From: Skeletonema tropicum
Lineage: Eukaryota; Bacillariophyta; Thalassiosirophyceae; Thalassiosirales; Thalassiosiraceae
Reading direction: 5' to 3'
NCBI GenBank assembly: GCA_037178625.1
Contig: CM074132.1
Location: 434,001 to 498,000 of the forward strand
DNA length: 64,000 nucleotides
The position numbers and the translations under genes are program-made. The notes below the pieces were generated by a model. That model made no database searches. It was not told the origin of the DNA and saw only the letters and a program-made list of their open reading frames with translations. Of the stretch, positions 53,840-64,000 are shown piece after piece. How positions within the stretch are numbered: position 1 is the stretch's first letter; the number at the start of each line of letters is the position of its first letter.

Positions 53840-53910
53840 TAAAGGGTTGATTTTGAGTAACTTCCGATGTGCTTTTGAAGTGCCATGCAGTCGGGACCTT
53901 TCATTGAATT

Positions 53911-54456
53911 TTGAAGCAATACGCTTGCTACAAAAAAAGACGTCCTAAAAGATGCACTCCTGATTTGGACGCCATTGCACATGCATATGCGTCAAAGGTT
54001 GTTGCTGAAATGGCTAATGAGGCGGCCAAGCGGCTGTCACAACTTCTGGAGAAACGGCGCGATTGTGAAGAGGGAATTTCTCTTGAACACATTTCCATCC
54101 GTGCTAGTAAAGGCAGTGACTTGCTAAAGAACCTCTCTGAAGCTGATATGAATATGATTAGCGGGCACAAGGAAATGATCGAATCTACTTCGAATAATAC
54201 GCTGCTGAAAAGTGTGCCACCCCCAGATGAAACAGATCTAGGAGGAGGAGAGTCGCCACGGGAAAAGCTCCACGCTGAAGTTTCGGCATTTGAGGGTGCA
54301 TACATTCAGCTCGTCAATCTATCATATTGTGAAGTCCCGCTACTCTCAGTGAGACCGCCGTCAGAATTTGTCCCCAACTACAGTGTCTTTGGAGAAGTTA
54401 CACAGCAAAAGGACTGCATTTTGAGTGATGATCCTATTATGACTCTGATGTGTTAA
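53911..54456 (+). CDS. Hypothetical charged helical protein
   Basis: The frame encodes ~180 residues: a basic start (KKRRPKRCTPDLD), a helical part (VVAEMANEAAKRLSQLLEKR) and a more hydrophobic C-terminal third (AYIQLVNLSYCEVPLLSV). The start codon is uncertain (the frame opens with TTG at 53911; the first ATG is downstream). I recognise no domain. Probably an exon or relic of the adjacent locus. Confidence 0.4.
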   Translation: MKQYACYKKRRPKRCTPDLDAIAHAYASKVVAEMANEAAKRLSQLLEKRRDCEEGISLEHISIRASKGSDLLKNLSEADMNMISGHKEMIESTSNNTLLKSVPPPDETDLGGGESPREKLHAEVSAFEGAYIQLVNLSYCEVPLLSVRPPSEFVPNYSVFGEVTQQKDCILSDDPIMTLMC

Positions 54457-54842
54457 AATTAAAAGGATACACAAATCAAGAATGAGAGAGAAAGGCTTGC
54501 TCGCTCTAGAGAACTCGTTGCTCCCAGGGCGTCTTACTCTGTCTTCTTCATCCTTTCTAATTGGGGGATTCTGTTTTGGCTTTGCGTGGCAGCAACAAAA
54601 CACGGACTGCGAATCTTGGGCTTGGGTATCTACTTCCCCAACATGATACACAAGGTATTTCTCTATGCCATTAATCTGGCGTTCGCTCAATTGACTCTAG
54701 ATTCGTCCATAGGATGCTTGGTGCAATAGTCAAAGCTCTCACTGGCAATACTATTTGAAAGTAGCATCGTACTGCACGGAATTCATCCAACGTCGAATAG
54801 CTGCAAAGCTCGGCAAGCCTTCCCCTTACTTACCATCAGCAG

Positions 54843-55937
54843 ATGATCAAACTGAGAAAACAATGTGATTCACAGTACAGAGTGTGGAAAATGAGAATTG
54901 CAAAACGGCATTTTCAAGCTGCTTTGAAGAGGAAGCGTATCACAAATAGAGAAACTGTCCTCCTCCTGACTGCGATGGCAGATAGTTATTACGAAACAGA
55001 GGAGGAAGAAGTAATTACGGGTGTATTCCAAGCCAATCTCAACGAAGTGGAGGAATTCTTGAAGCTTCAAGTCGAGGAGGGATCATCCTCTACCGAGGTA
55101 AGCACTTTCTCCAGACGATGCAATCAAGAATTATTTGGACCTGACTAGTGACGAGACTGACATGGAACGCTCGCCACTTGCTTGCGCAGCTCTGTGACTT
55201 GAGTTCAACATTTGAAGAAAGTGTCTTATTTTCGGAGGGAGACCGTGTTGTAGTGAAGTTTGATGACGAGGGTGAGAAAGAGGACACACGCCGTGGTAAT
55301 CTCACTGCATCAGTCGTGTTCACCACCTGCTAGCCGTGTCTATGTCCACTTTGACGGAGAACCGGCCGAGACACCCGTTCCAGTTCCAACACATCAATGC
55401 TCTATTATTGTTGAGACTTTGCCTGCCATCGAGGAAGCCCAGACTCCTCTTCTGACGGACACATGCGTAGAGGATATTGCATTGTCTACTAAATCTGATG
55501 AAAGCGAAAATGGAAGTGCTATCACGGAAAGTGAGGAGGAGATTGAGAAGCCGCCAATTGCCACGTCGGTGCGGGAAAGAGCTCGAACAGTTGAGGAAGC
55601 CCTCGTCGATTGAGGGTGGGTGCTGAACAGGGCTAAGAAGCATATCAAGTATTCTCGTAGAGTGAAGCTTACAAAGGATGGTCCGTCTCAGAAGCAAACT
55701 GTCACTCTCTCAAAGACATCGAGTGACTGGCGCGCAGAAAAGAATCCGTTGTCTTTGCTCCGTCGTCTCGATGGCGAAGTCTTAAGCGGATCCTCAGATT
55801 CAGTGATTGATGAGAATGTCTTTTGTAGCGAGTGTCACAAGTTCATTCCCGCGGCTCATTTCTCAAAAACACAACGAAAGAAAGGTCCACGCAGCAGGAG
55901 GTGCAAGGATTGTGTAAGTGAAAGTAGACTGATGTGA
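54843..55937 (+). pseudogene. Decayed gene with Tudor/Agenet-like and Stc1-like parts
   Basis: Consecutive coding pieces change frame several times. 54843-55098 is a K/R then E-rich helical segment ending at a GTAAGC donor. 55115-55330 includes DRVVVKFDDEGEKEDTRRG, and the next piece has SRVYVHFDGEP, both Tudor/Agenet-like. 55620-55937 ends in a zinc ribbon CSECHKFIPAAHFSKTQ..CKDC that resembles Stc1 domains. At least two frame changes (near 55175 and 55315) have no good intron, so it is probably a relic of a chromatin- or RNAi-related protein. Misread introns are the alternative. Confidence 0.45.
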
Positions 55938-56149
55938 AAATATGTATTTGATTTTAGGGACGAGTTCGTGTATTAACGTGTCTATGGAGTACTGCGTACA
56001 GTGACAGTGAGGGAAGCAACGTTGCGTTCCATTTTCTCTCTTGCACTAAGCAACGGCACGATTGGTTAGCTTGCCATGTTTCGCTGAGCTCATCGATGGA
56101 GATATTGGAGTAGATTCATCATTAGACTAATCAAAAGGCTTGCAATATT

Positions 56150-56190
56150 CCCCATGCCTCGTGCACACCCTCTTCGCTGTACGGTACTAG
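56150..56190 (-). pseudogene. Fragment of a GGVCxRHGA-type repeat
   Basis: Minus strand reads GAAGAGGGTGTGCACGAGGC then ATGGGG, matching the repeat at 50951-50976. Confidence 0.45.
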
Positions 56191-56493
56191 AGGTTATTCC
56201 ATCCTTCATATAGCCATTGCTGTTGCTGCTATGGGTGGTGACGCTAGTTAAATCTACTAACAAAACGAATTTTGGAAAATCGCCTTGATACTTCTCAGAC
56301 AGCTTCAGTATACCCCTATAGGACCAATGAACTGCAAAGGGAGCCGTTTTTGCTCAAATAGTTATGTAGTTATCAAGACATTCAGTTTGTTAGTGACCCA
56401 CTAGTTAATTGCCCCTTTTGCGCTTATTATGGTCTCTGTAGTGATCAAATCGTCAAATCACCGCCCGATCTCGCCAAGATTGGTCTATTGGGG

Positions 56494-56859
56494 TCATTTC
56501 GTGCCATTCGTATCGTTGGATTCGTCTTCATCGGCGATGTTGGTGGTCGTAGGGGCGTCATTGTCGGCTCCTCCAAGGGGCCGAAAATCGGTGAATTGAT
56601 TTGGCGCGCTTCGACATCGGGCCTCAAAATCCACAGAACAAAACATCACCAAACTACCATGTTCGACCGCACCGTGCACCATGTTACGGATCTCATCGGA
56701 GGCCGAACGAGGCTCCATGTACAGCTTATTGTCTATATATCCAATGTCTACAGTCGTTATTTGGCTCGAAATAGGTCTACGTGGTCGTAATGCAATTTGA
56801 AATGGGGCGTGGAAAATTGCCATCTTCCCGCGTACCTTACCCATCGTGGGTGATATCAC
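56494..56859 (-). other. Possible coding relic, minus strand
   Basis: Frame of 121 codons with coding-like stretches (MGKVRGKMAIFHAPFQIALR, DNKLYMEPRSASDEIRN). No family recognised, and the plus strand is open over the same region, so support is weak. Confidence 0.25.
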
Positions 56860-57012
56860 AACATTACGAACGTTCTAGTGCAGTGAATACATCCGCTGGT
56901 GTTATATAAGGATTGGGTGGGTCAGTTTTGTATCGTGGTCTGATTTAGAGTCTTCAACTTTGGCAAACTCGGCCCGAATATCCAGCTTGGTTGCTTTTTG
57001 CTTTCGCCTTCT

Positions 57013-57258
57013 TCAACTCGCCTGCCCGACGCCGACGCTTGGTGCTGAGGGTGTTTGGAGCGTTTCCATCTGCAAATCTCGAACAGGCTTAATGAATTTA
57101 CCGAGATTATTCGTTTCAGTGCAAGTTGGAGTTGCTCTCCGCATCACAAAACACTTGGTCTTATGGCTCACTGCAAGGTTGTAAAAGCGAGGAAAGACCT
57201 TTTCGAGTTCTTCAAAGAAACGATTCACTAGGACATCTTCCCAATACCTCTCCTTCAA
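57013..57258 (-). other. Possible coding relic, minus strand
   Basis: Frame of 81 codons (WEDVLVNRFFEELEKVFPRF, SHKTKCFVMRRATPTC). Continuation on either side is broken by stops. Could belong to a decayed mobile element. Confidence 0.25.
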
Positions 57259-58001
57259 GACTTTGCCAAGTCACTTTGTAAGCTCAATTGTATCTCTTGA
57301 CTTCCACGCCAAATCATTGGCTGTCTTTAGCGTTGCAGCTTCTTCGATTTGATCTTCCAATGAGGTCTTACTGTTACTGTAAGTGGTAGACTGCCCTTCC
57401 TTGCTGCAATTCCTTCCGTATGGGCTACTTTATTTCAAGTTCCTCTTACCGACGTATGTTTCACGCTTCACAATACTGCTAATGCTAAAGCGAGAGTGAA
57501 TTCATGCATTTAGTAGGTGGATGTCTCAGAGTGACGACGGCTTGCTTCACTTGTAGGAATGACACCATCGGAATCTGGCACGCTTTGATACGATTCAACT
57601 CAATCTATCTATTGCACCTACCTAATAAATCGACACGGCATGGTTTTATGGATGAATATATTGCTGTTGGTATCAAATATGAACCAAATGCATCGCACAC
57701 ATGTGAAAAGCGATCTCTCTATTGCATTGCCCAGTTTAGACGCAGTATTACGCAGCAAAAAGAGCTACTCCAACCTAGCACAGCGATCGGCTCGCTCCAA
57801 TAGGTCTTCTAGAAGAGCTCTGCAAGTGGAATGGGTTGAATCGACCGCTTAGTTGCCGAGAATGAACAGCTTGACTGTCGGAGGTCGGATCTTCTCTGCG
57901 ATTCAATAATTGCTAGCAAATCGCTAGCTAAATGAACGAAAAAAATTTGAAAATGGGTTGAAATGATGTCTCAGGGAGTCGTCGATTCTATGGCTCTGAG
58001 C
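57259..58001. other. Intergenic, no supported gene
   Basis: Only short frames without recognisable motifs. Confidence 0.4.
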
Positions 58002-58084
58002 GGTCGAATGCTGTCGTACAGATATGCACTGGATTCCTGAACATCTCACGAGTCGAATGCATGCCTGTACGACAGCATTCGACC
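58002..58084. repeat. Perfect 20-bp inverted repeat (stem-loop)
   Basis: GGTCGAATGCTGTCGTACAG (58002-58021) and its exact reverse complement (58065-58084) flank a 43-nt loop; CTCTG/CAGAG extends the stem imperfectly. Confidence 0.7.
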
Positions 58085-58324
58085 CCCCAGAGTGTGAGAG
58101 AGCCGATCCAAAGTCAGACAAGCGCTAAACTTTGGACGATTCCATCTCGTCTCATAGTCGAGCAAATCACACAAACAACACATGAATCATAAACTAGAGG
58201 AGATAAGCTTTCCATTGGTAGTCTTGGTTTCATCGTAGAGTTACTATTCGCTTACTCTATCTATTTCCAAAAAAGTAGCCATTTTAAGGTTTTACTTAGG
58301 CGCGCTACTAGCGTCACCACCCAT

Positions 58325-58435
58325 AGCTGCATCCTTTCCGATGTTTCTTCTTTCCTTGCCCCATGCCTAATGCACACTCCTCCTTTGACGACATGGTGTG
58401 TTCACCCATCAATGTTGCACACTTTGACTTTCAGC
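58325..58435 (-). pseudogene. Fragment of a CxxDG-T/GGVCIRHGA repeat
   Basis: Minus strand reads KVCNIDG, a stop, then THHVVKGGVCIRHGARK, clearly one repeat of the family at 50541, with a nonsense mutation. Confidence 0.6.
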
Positions 58436-59025
58436 AGAAACAGAAGGATCTACATAATTAGGAGGAGGACAGTCCTATCCATAAACTACATATCGTACTG
58501 CATTTTATATCAACAATTTCGGTCCTCCCAAAGCGCCCATCATATATGGTGGCGATGGTAAGAGTTATATTAGAGTCGAACCCGCAGGTCTATGTCGGAG
58601 CTAGCTTGTAATTCATAAAAGTAGACCGTCCCAAATATCAGTGTACCCTCTACCACACCCCGGCCTGGATGTACCTGGACATGTGTGTTCAAGGATCATC
58701 TCAATATCAAGTTCATCGCTATCAGTTCTTGCCTCTCTCTATGTACAGTAACATCAAATTTTAGGAGTCAATCATTTGCGGGGTCCTCGGCGATACCGAT
58801 ACTGCAGCTGCAATGACAGCAATAACCCGGAAGGAGGCGTCCTGCAAATGATTACTGGTTGGAAGATTTTTTACGGCCAAAAGATCCAGATACAATACTA
58901 TTACTATCCTATTCATACCAAGGGTAAATTCATACCATACTTAACAGGTATTTACAGTTATACCAACACGATATGGTGTTACCTTCGGCACATGGCCAGC
59001 AAATTGATATACGAATAGCTACCCT

Positions 59026-62000
59026 TTATTCTGGGGGTAAGCTAGATCGATCACCAGCAGAGATTGCCGAGCTTGACCCAACACAATTGTTCATAATACT
59101 ACTACCAAAGAACTTGATCAAACTTGTACACTTCCCAATTGCACCCTGTGAAGAGATCGACAAAGATTTGAGATAAAATCAACAATTGATTGATAGATAT
59201 AGAATGATAGAAATCAAAGTGAACACTTACCCATTCTTGATACCTTTCATGTGCAAGTGAACAGTAATCAGCTGCAATGTTGACCTCTCCTATATCCAAG
59301 TAGAAATACGCTGCCAACTCACAGGCCAAGGCTTCTTCGTGTACGAACTAAATGCAATACATACCAGAAAACAAGTGAATATACGACACCATGATATGAG
59401 CCAATGTGAAAGCATACGCATTCTGTTCATTCTTACCTTGTGAGCTTCGGCCGATGATACAGCCTTCTCGTAGTACATTTTAGCGTCATCAAAGTTGCTG
59501 TTAGAAAATGCTTCCTCTGCCTCCAACAAGTACCATTTGTTCTCAAATGTCCACTGGGACGTTTCTGCCCATTTCTTCAATGCCAGTTTGGATTTGTTGC
59601 CTCTTTCGTGCCATTTGTTTCCATCTCTCGAGTTTCTAGCCACCCAAAATGAAATGAGACCAATATAAAATACATTAAAAGATTGCCGAGACTAGCAAAT
59701 TGGCACAAGCGCTGCTAGTGACGCAACCTAAGAACTTCTCTGCATAGTCTTTGGTATCATCGTACAATCGAAACACTGAAGCTGATGTAGGACTTATGGA
59801 AGAAGTATGTCATCTTGACCCTACTGTTCTTTGTTGCGAGAATGCTCTCTTCTTCGGTCGAACTATTCTTTGAATCCTCATCAATTCCAATCAACTTGAG
59901 TACAGAATGCTGCGTAAGATGCATTTGTAGCAAGAATATCACCATCTTTCTTTCCCGTATGAAGTTAATTGCTTCGTCACCTTTTTCTCTTGTGGTTTGT
60001 AACGTTATACCAGCGTAGAAATATGATACATAACCTCCATACATGTTAAGCGCGGCTTGGATGATATCACCAGATGCTATTGCAGCAGTGCATCCCTCAT
60101 GATGATAATCTAATGTAGCTTGAAGCGGCTCTATGAATGATACGACTTGTGTTCGTATACATATAATCTCACCAGCATTATCTCTTGACCCTAATTTGTC
60201 TAGTAATGAAGAAGCAAGTTTCACGTAGTTGTATCCTCCACTGATGTCTCCAAGCTTTGCTGCATACGAGCCAAAGTGCACAAAGCCTAATGCAGACACA
60301 GGATTCATGCCGTGTTCAACAGACAGTTCAATAATTTGTTTCGCCACATACGGCGCTGATTCAGGCTTAGTTTGAGCCATTCCTATCATCAGTTTGCTTA
60401 GGAATTTCATTGCCATCGTCATTGTTGAGTCAGTCATTCTTCTGGTATTCAATAATTCATCATAAGTGTAAGATGAAAGCAGATCTTTTGTTTCTTTCAC
60501 GCAAGCTTCTATACTTGATCCACACCCTCGCAAATCAATACCCAGCTTCAACAAAATATCAAGACCCTTTTCAATGGATGCTGCTATCCCTGATGACCAT
60601 GCCAGAGAACATGTAACGAAAAAATATGTAACGTTGAGTGTGTCCTCAAATGACTGAGCCTTTTTCATAACCTGTTGATATAGAAGTTTCAAGCTGGTGA
60701 TATCGCTATTAGCGAGGGCACAGTTTGCAGCCAAGTTAAACAACTCTAAACTCAACGTATAGTGCTCCTCCCAGTGCTTTTTTCGCAGAAACGTTATCCC
60801 GTTATCAAAGTACGAGTAAGCTGCTTCAAAATCGGACATCTCCATTGCCTTCTTCCCGGCCCTGAGATTGAGATTTGCAACAATGGTGCATTGCCTCTTG
60901 TCCTCAACAGCTTCAGGACCCGCTAAATTGAGTTGATTTACAGCAGTGAAAAGAAAGCCGTCCTCTTCATCGTGCTTAGGAGCCAAAGCCATACCATAGC
61001 TGAAATGAAAGCGGCACCGATCTATGAAATGCATCATGTTGTAAGCAGCCTCTTGGATGCGGTCGTGACTGAAACGATATTCATCGTCTATCTTGTCCAG
61101 TAATCCTTCAGCGACAGCTGTCTCTATGCTGCCACGTAAGTTCTTGTCGAGAACCCTCTCAAGTGTCTCGACGAAGGCACTGTTTACCGATGATCCAAAA
61201 CAAGACAAAATGCTCAGCGTTGATTTCACATCATTGGGCAACGCTAAAATCGTATGCGATAGGAACTCGGCCACATCATCGGACAGCTTCTGGCATGAGA
61301 TCTTCTCTTCGTCCCACTCCCATCGTCGCCGTCGCAAGCTTGGGCGTAGTAGACCATCCTTGCTCAGCGAAATCATTAATCGAGTGACGAAAAGTGGATT
61401 CCCCTTCGTCTTGTGGTATATTATACTCGACAAAGTCCGCGTAAGACGCGGCAATAGGCACAACGTTTCTGAGACCATCGTTCCCAACGTCTCTTCGTCT
61501 ATTGAATCAAGTTTGACTTTTGTTGATGGGATGACGTCATCGTTTACTCCGCCGTCAACGTCTCCTTCCCGGTAACATCCTAAGAAGAAAAAATGTACAT
61601 GCTGCGAGTTGAGGCCGCCACCAAGTAAGAGCTGGTTCACAGCTGCGATAGATGCTGAATCTGCCCACTGCAAGTCATCGAGGAATAAAGTTACAGGGGC
61701 GGCAAATGAATTGGATATCACTTGCACAAATTGGCATAGAAGCATTTGAAGTCGCTTCTGCGCGTTGACGTTGTCTTCATCTTGATTACGGCCAATTCCT
61801 TCCAGACCTAGAAGGATTGCCAACGTGGGTATAAGCTTGGTCAAGTAGTATACATCCCTTCCAAGTATGCGACGCACCTGATGGGCCAATTTCTGCTTCA
61901 TTAAAGCAAGGGTACGATCGTGTACCAGATAATCGCAGAAATGATTGAAAGCCGACGCCAATGCACTGAATGGTTTGCCCTGTTGCAGTTGATCAAACTT

Positions 62001-63195
62001 TCCAGCTAAGAAGATTCCTCTGTTTGAAATCACATACTTCCCGACTTCAACCGCTAAAAATGACTTGCCCGTTCCTGATTTGCCGGATATTACTACCGAC
62101 TCGCTTTCACCAACCGCTGACCGCCGGTAGGCATCGATAATAGTGGACAGCTCGGCTTTTCTACCGTAGAGGGTGCCATCAAATTTCAATCCAGTCGTTG
62201 ATAAACTCCCCATATCCTGATCGTAGAGATAGATCGCAGGTTTATCAAGCATGAGCTGCAAGCCATCCCTCACATCTGATATAGATCGATACGCATCCTC
62301 TCCCCTGTGTCTGTCATTTGCTTTATCCAACATATTGGAAATCACATCACACACAGATATCGGAACTCCTTTATCTTTCAGTGTCTCCACCGACATCGCA
62401 CACATAATGCTCTTATTACTTGCCGATTCTTTCTTTCTTGGATTTTGACCGTGCAGGTGCAGTGACCCGTCAATGTCATCATTTCCCCAAAGATTATTGT
62501 ATTCGTACTTGAAGATCATCCAGTGATGGCGGATCATCCATTGTGAACATATCACTGCCATTAATATCAACTCCGCTGAAGGCTTCTAGATCAATGGTCC
62601 CGTCACCTTGATCAAAGGGGAGTGGATCCAAATCCAAGCTCTCTAACAATTCATTTGTCGTCCCAGTTTTAATTTGAGAGCCGTCAGCGACAGGTCTACT
62701 CCTATCTCCTACTATTTGTTTTGGTTCAATCTCAGCAGGCCGTTCCCCCATTGAGAATATTTCATAAAAGACAATCCCGAGTGAATATAATATTCCGTTA
62801 TTTCTTTCTTGTCCCGAATCATTACCATCAGTCGCATTGAACAATAAAGACGGCAATATTTCTGCTCGAATATTATTGCTATTGCTGTTGTCATCATTTT
62901 TCGGCCTGACTGCAATGCTATTCATCCAATCTTCCGCGCCCGGCGAAGGTGTAAATTGTCGACAATCGCTATCTTCTTCGGCTTTGCAAATCTGATCAGC
63001 AAGTGAGGCGGCAATCTGCAGAGCTGAAAGTAAGTAATCATCGGGCAACGTTGTAATCGCGGCTTTCCCCCCAACTAAAGGCTGCTGTTCCTGTTCACCC
63101 AATATTATCGTTTTGAAGGAGCGAATCCACTCCGAGAGTGGTGTGCTCAGGCCAAAAAATAATGGACTTCTAATTGGACTGCTTATGTTAGACAT
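59026..63195 (-). CDS. Kinase-like/AAA ATPase signalling protein, multi-exon
   Basis: The N-terminal exon (ATG 63195; true 5' end uncertain) has a remnant kinase C-lobe (GILYSLGIVFYEIFSMGERP). An intron near 62430-62510 leads to the rest of the lobe (GVPISVCDVISNMLDKA..RSISDVRDGLQ). Then comes a predicted-ATPase module: LYGRKAELSTI, Walker A SGKSGTGKSF, FLAGKFDQLQQGKPFS and Walker B-like LFLDDLQWAD. A long TPR-like helical region follows to ~59830. Further exons are 59437-59635, 59231-59347 and 59026-59145 (stop), with good GT-AG sites. The junction near 59760-59840 is unresolved (short intron or frameshift). Typical members have catalytic modules after this point; here the protein stops early at SLPPE. 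Signalling role inferred. Confidence 0.7.
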
Positions 63196-63710
63196 CGGAT
63201 CGGATGGACCCAAAATACAATTAGAGGTGCAGGTTATGCTTACGCCTTCGGCATGCTTACGCTTTACGTGAATGTTCAATCTTTTTCGTTTTACGTTTTA
63301 TGTAGTACTGAAGTGAAAGTAGGCCTTGAACTTTACATATTTCACAACATGAGGTATGTAAATGCGAAGATGATATATTCGCATGCAGGTATGCGAACGC
63401 TCTCTGTGTGCGTGTTTTTTCGTTTCTGTTCCATCGTATCATTATGTATTCAGTGTTCAGGTTAAGTTCTTCAACATATCTATTGACTATTGACTTTCTA
63501 CGATAACCTGTATTTGACCCATTCAAAGGTTACGGGGACGCTTGTTTTTAGGGGCTATCTGATACGATAAAAAAATAATGCAAGGGAGCCCCTTTGTGCT
63601 CTTTGTGCATTTATATTTTTTTTTTGAACTGGTACGCAATCCTTCACTCTTTGTTTTAGCAAATCAAGGCAATTACTGCATAAACCTCCTTGGTGCTCTA
63701 TGATGAAGAT
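63196..63710. other. Upstream region of the kinase-like gene, no supported gene
   Basis: No N-lobe of a kinase domain is recognisable here. AT-rich runs near 63565-63625. Confidence 0.4.
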
Positions 63711-63796
63711 AAACCCTCCAGTGAGACTATTCCTTCGGTTTTAGGCCTTTCTATAACCTTCATTAAAACCGGAAGAATTGTCTCACCGGAGGGTTT
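63711..63796. repeat. Foldback element: ~33-bp imperfect inverted repeat
   Basis: Left arm AAACCCTCCAGTGAGACTAT and the following TCCTTCGGTTTTA pairs with the right arm TAAAACCGGAAGAATTGTCT then CACCGGAGGGTTT, with about four mismatches and a ~20-nt loop. Could be a tiny MITE or a small-RNA precursor. Confidence 0.65.
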
Positions 63797-64000
63797 TTGA
63801 ATTGGCCAAAATAGGCGACGAATTAGCTAGTAATTTGCTAGAGCAAGACAAAAAGTCGAACTTTGTGGTGCAATAAGCCGGTTTTAGACCCGTTTATACA
63901 TGTACTATAAGGTTTGGGTTATCTGTTTCGCATTATAATTACATGTTCGTCAGTGTAAATAACGTCTGTGGTGCTTTTATAACTCCTAGTTTTGCAACAT

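Noticed and set aside
62712..62915. Additional minus-strand frames within the kinase-like gene
   Set aside because: Out of frame with the kinase and ATPase motifs.

Overview
The window looks like a repeat-rich accessory region of a diatom nuclear genome, probably centric. The support is indirect: short GT-AG introns of about 70-130 nt, Ty3/gypsy pol proteins of diatom type, degenerate CxxxxCTN...GGVCxRHGA repeats and an Stc1-like zinc ribbon of the kind common in diatoms, and a kinase-like/ATPase signalling gene. No bacterial operon layout, tRNA or rRNA gene was seen.

Layout. (1) 1-10604 is a head-to-tail and inverted cluster of one Penelope-like retroelement (PLE): one full copy with a basic ORF1 and an RT ORF2, two inverted RT fragments, one truncated ORF1, one 5'-truncated RT copy and short tails. 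Every 319-bp terminal repeat carries a type I hammerhead ribozyme. (2) 12201-48713 is one young Ty3/gypsy element (identical-length 339-bp LTRs, 5-bp duplication CTGAC) expanded to 36.5 kb by three nested insertions: a 4.2-kb Helitron-like derivative (14426-18591, here HEL-S), a complete second gypsy (18744-24862) and a giant 19.8-kb Helitron-like element (26920-46734, here HEL-L). (3) 48714-64000 is ordinary flanking DNA with a 513-bp MITE, several gene relics, a secreted repeat protein with an in-frame stop, and a multi-exon kinase-like/ATPase gene on the minus strand.

The strongest find is HEL-L. Its minus-strand reading frames join through phase-matched GT-AG introns into one gene of about 2,500 residues: Ulp1-type cysteine protease, BAH/Tudor-like segment, Helitron N-terminal region, HUH rolling-circle Rep and PIF1-type helicase. 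It also carries a divergent pair of large multi-exon genes (1141 and 1187 aa) with no recognised transposition function beyond an MBD-like patch, and two small orphan genes. A roughly 35-bp palindrome is repeated about 13 times, only in introns and gene ends. HEL-S is related: its ends and three gene segments match HEL-L in inverted orientation, but its introns carry a different palindrome. Both elements sit in the same gypsy copy, have a 5'-TC end, fit an A|T insertion site without target duplication, and carry GGCCC..GGGCC inverted motifs.
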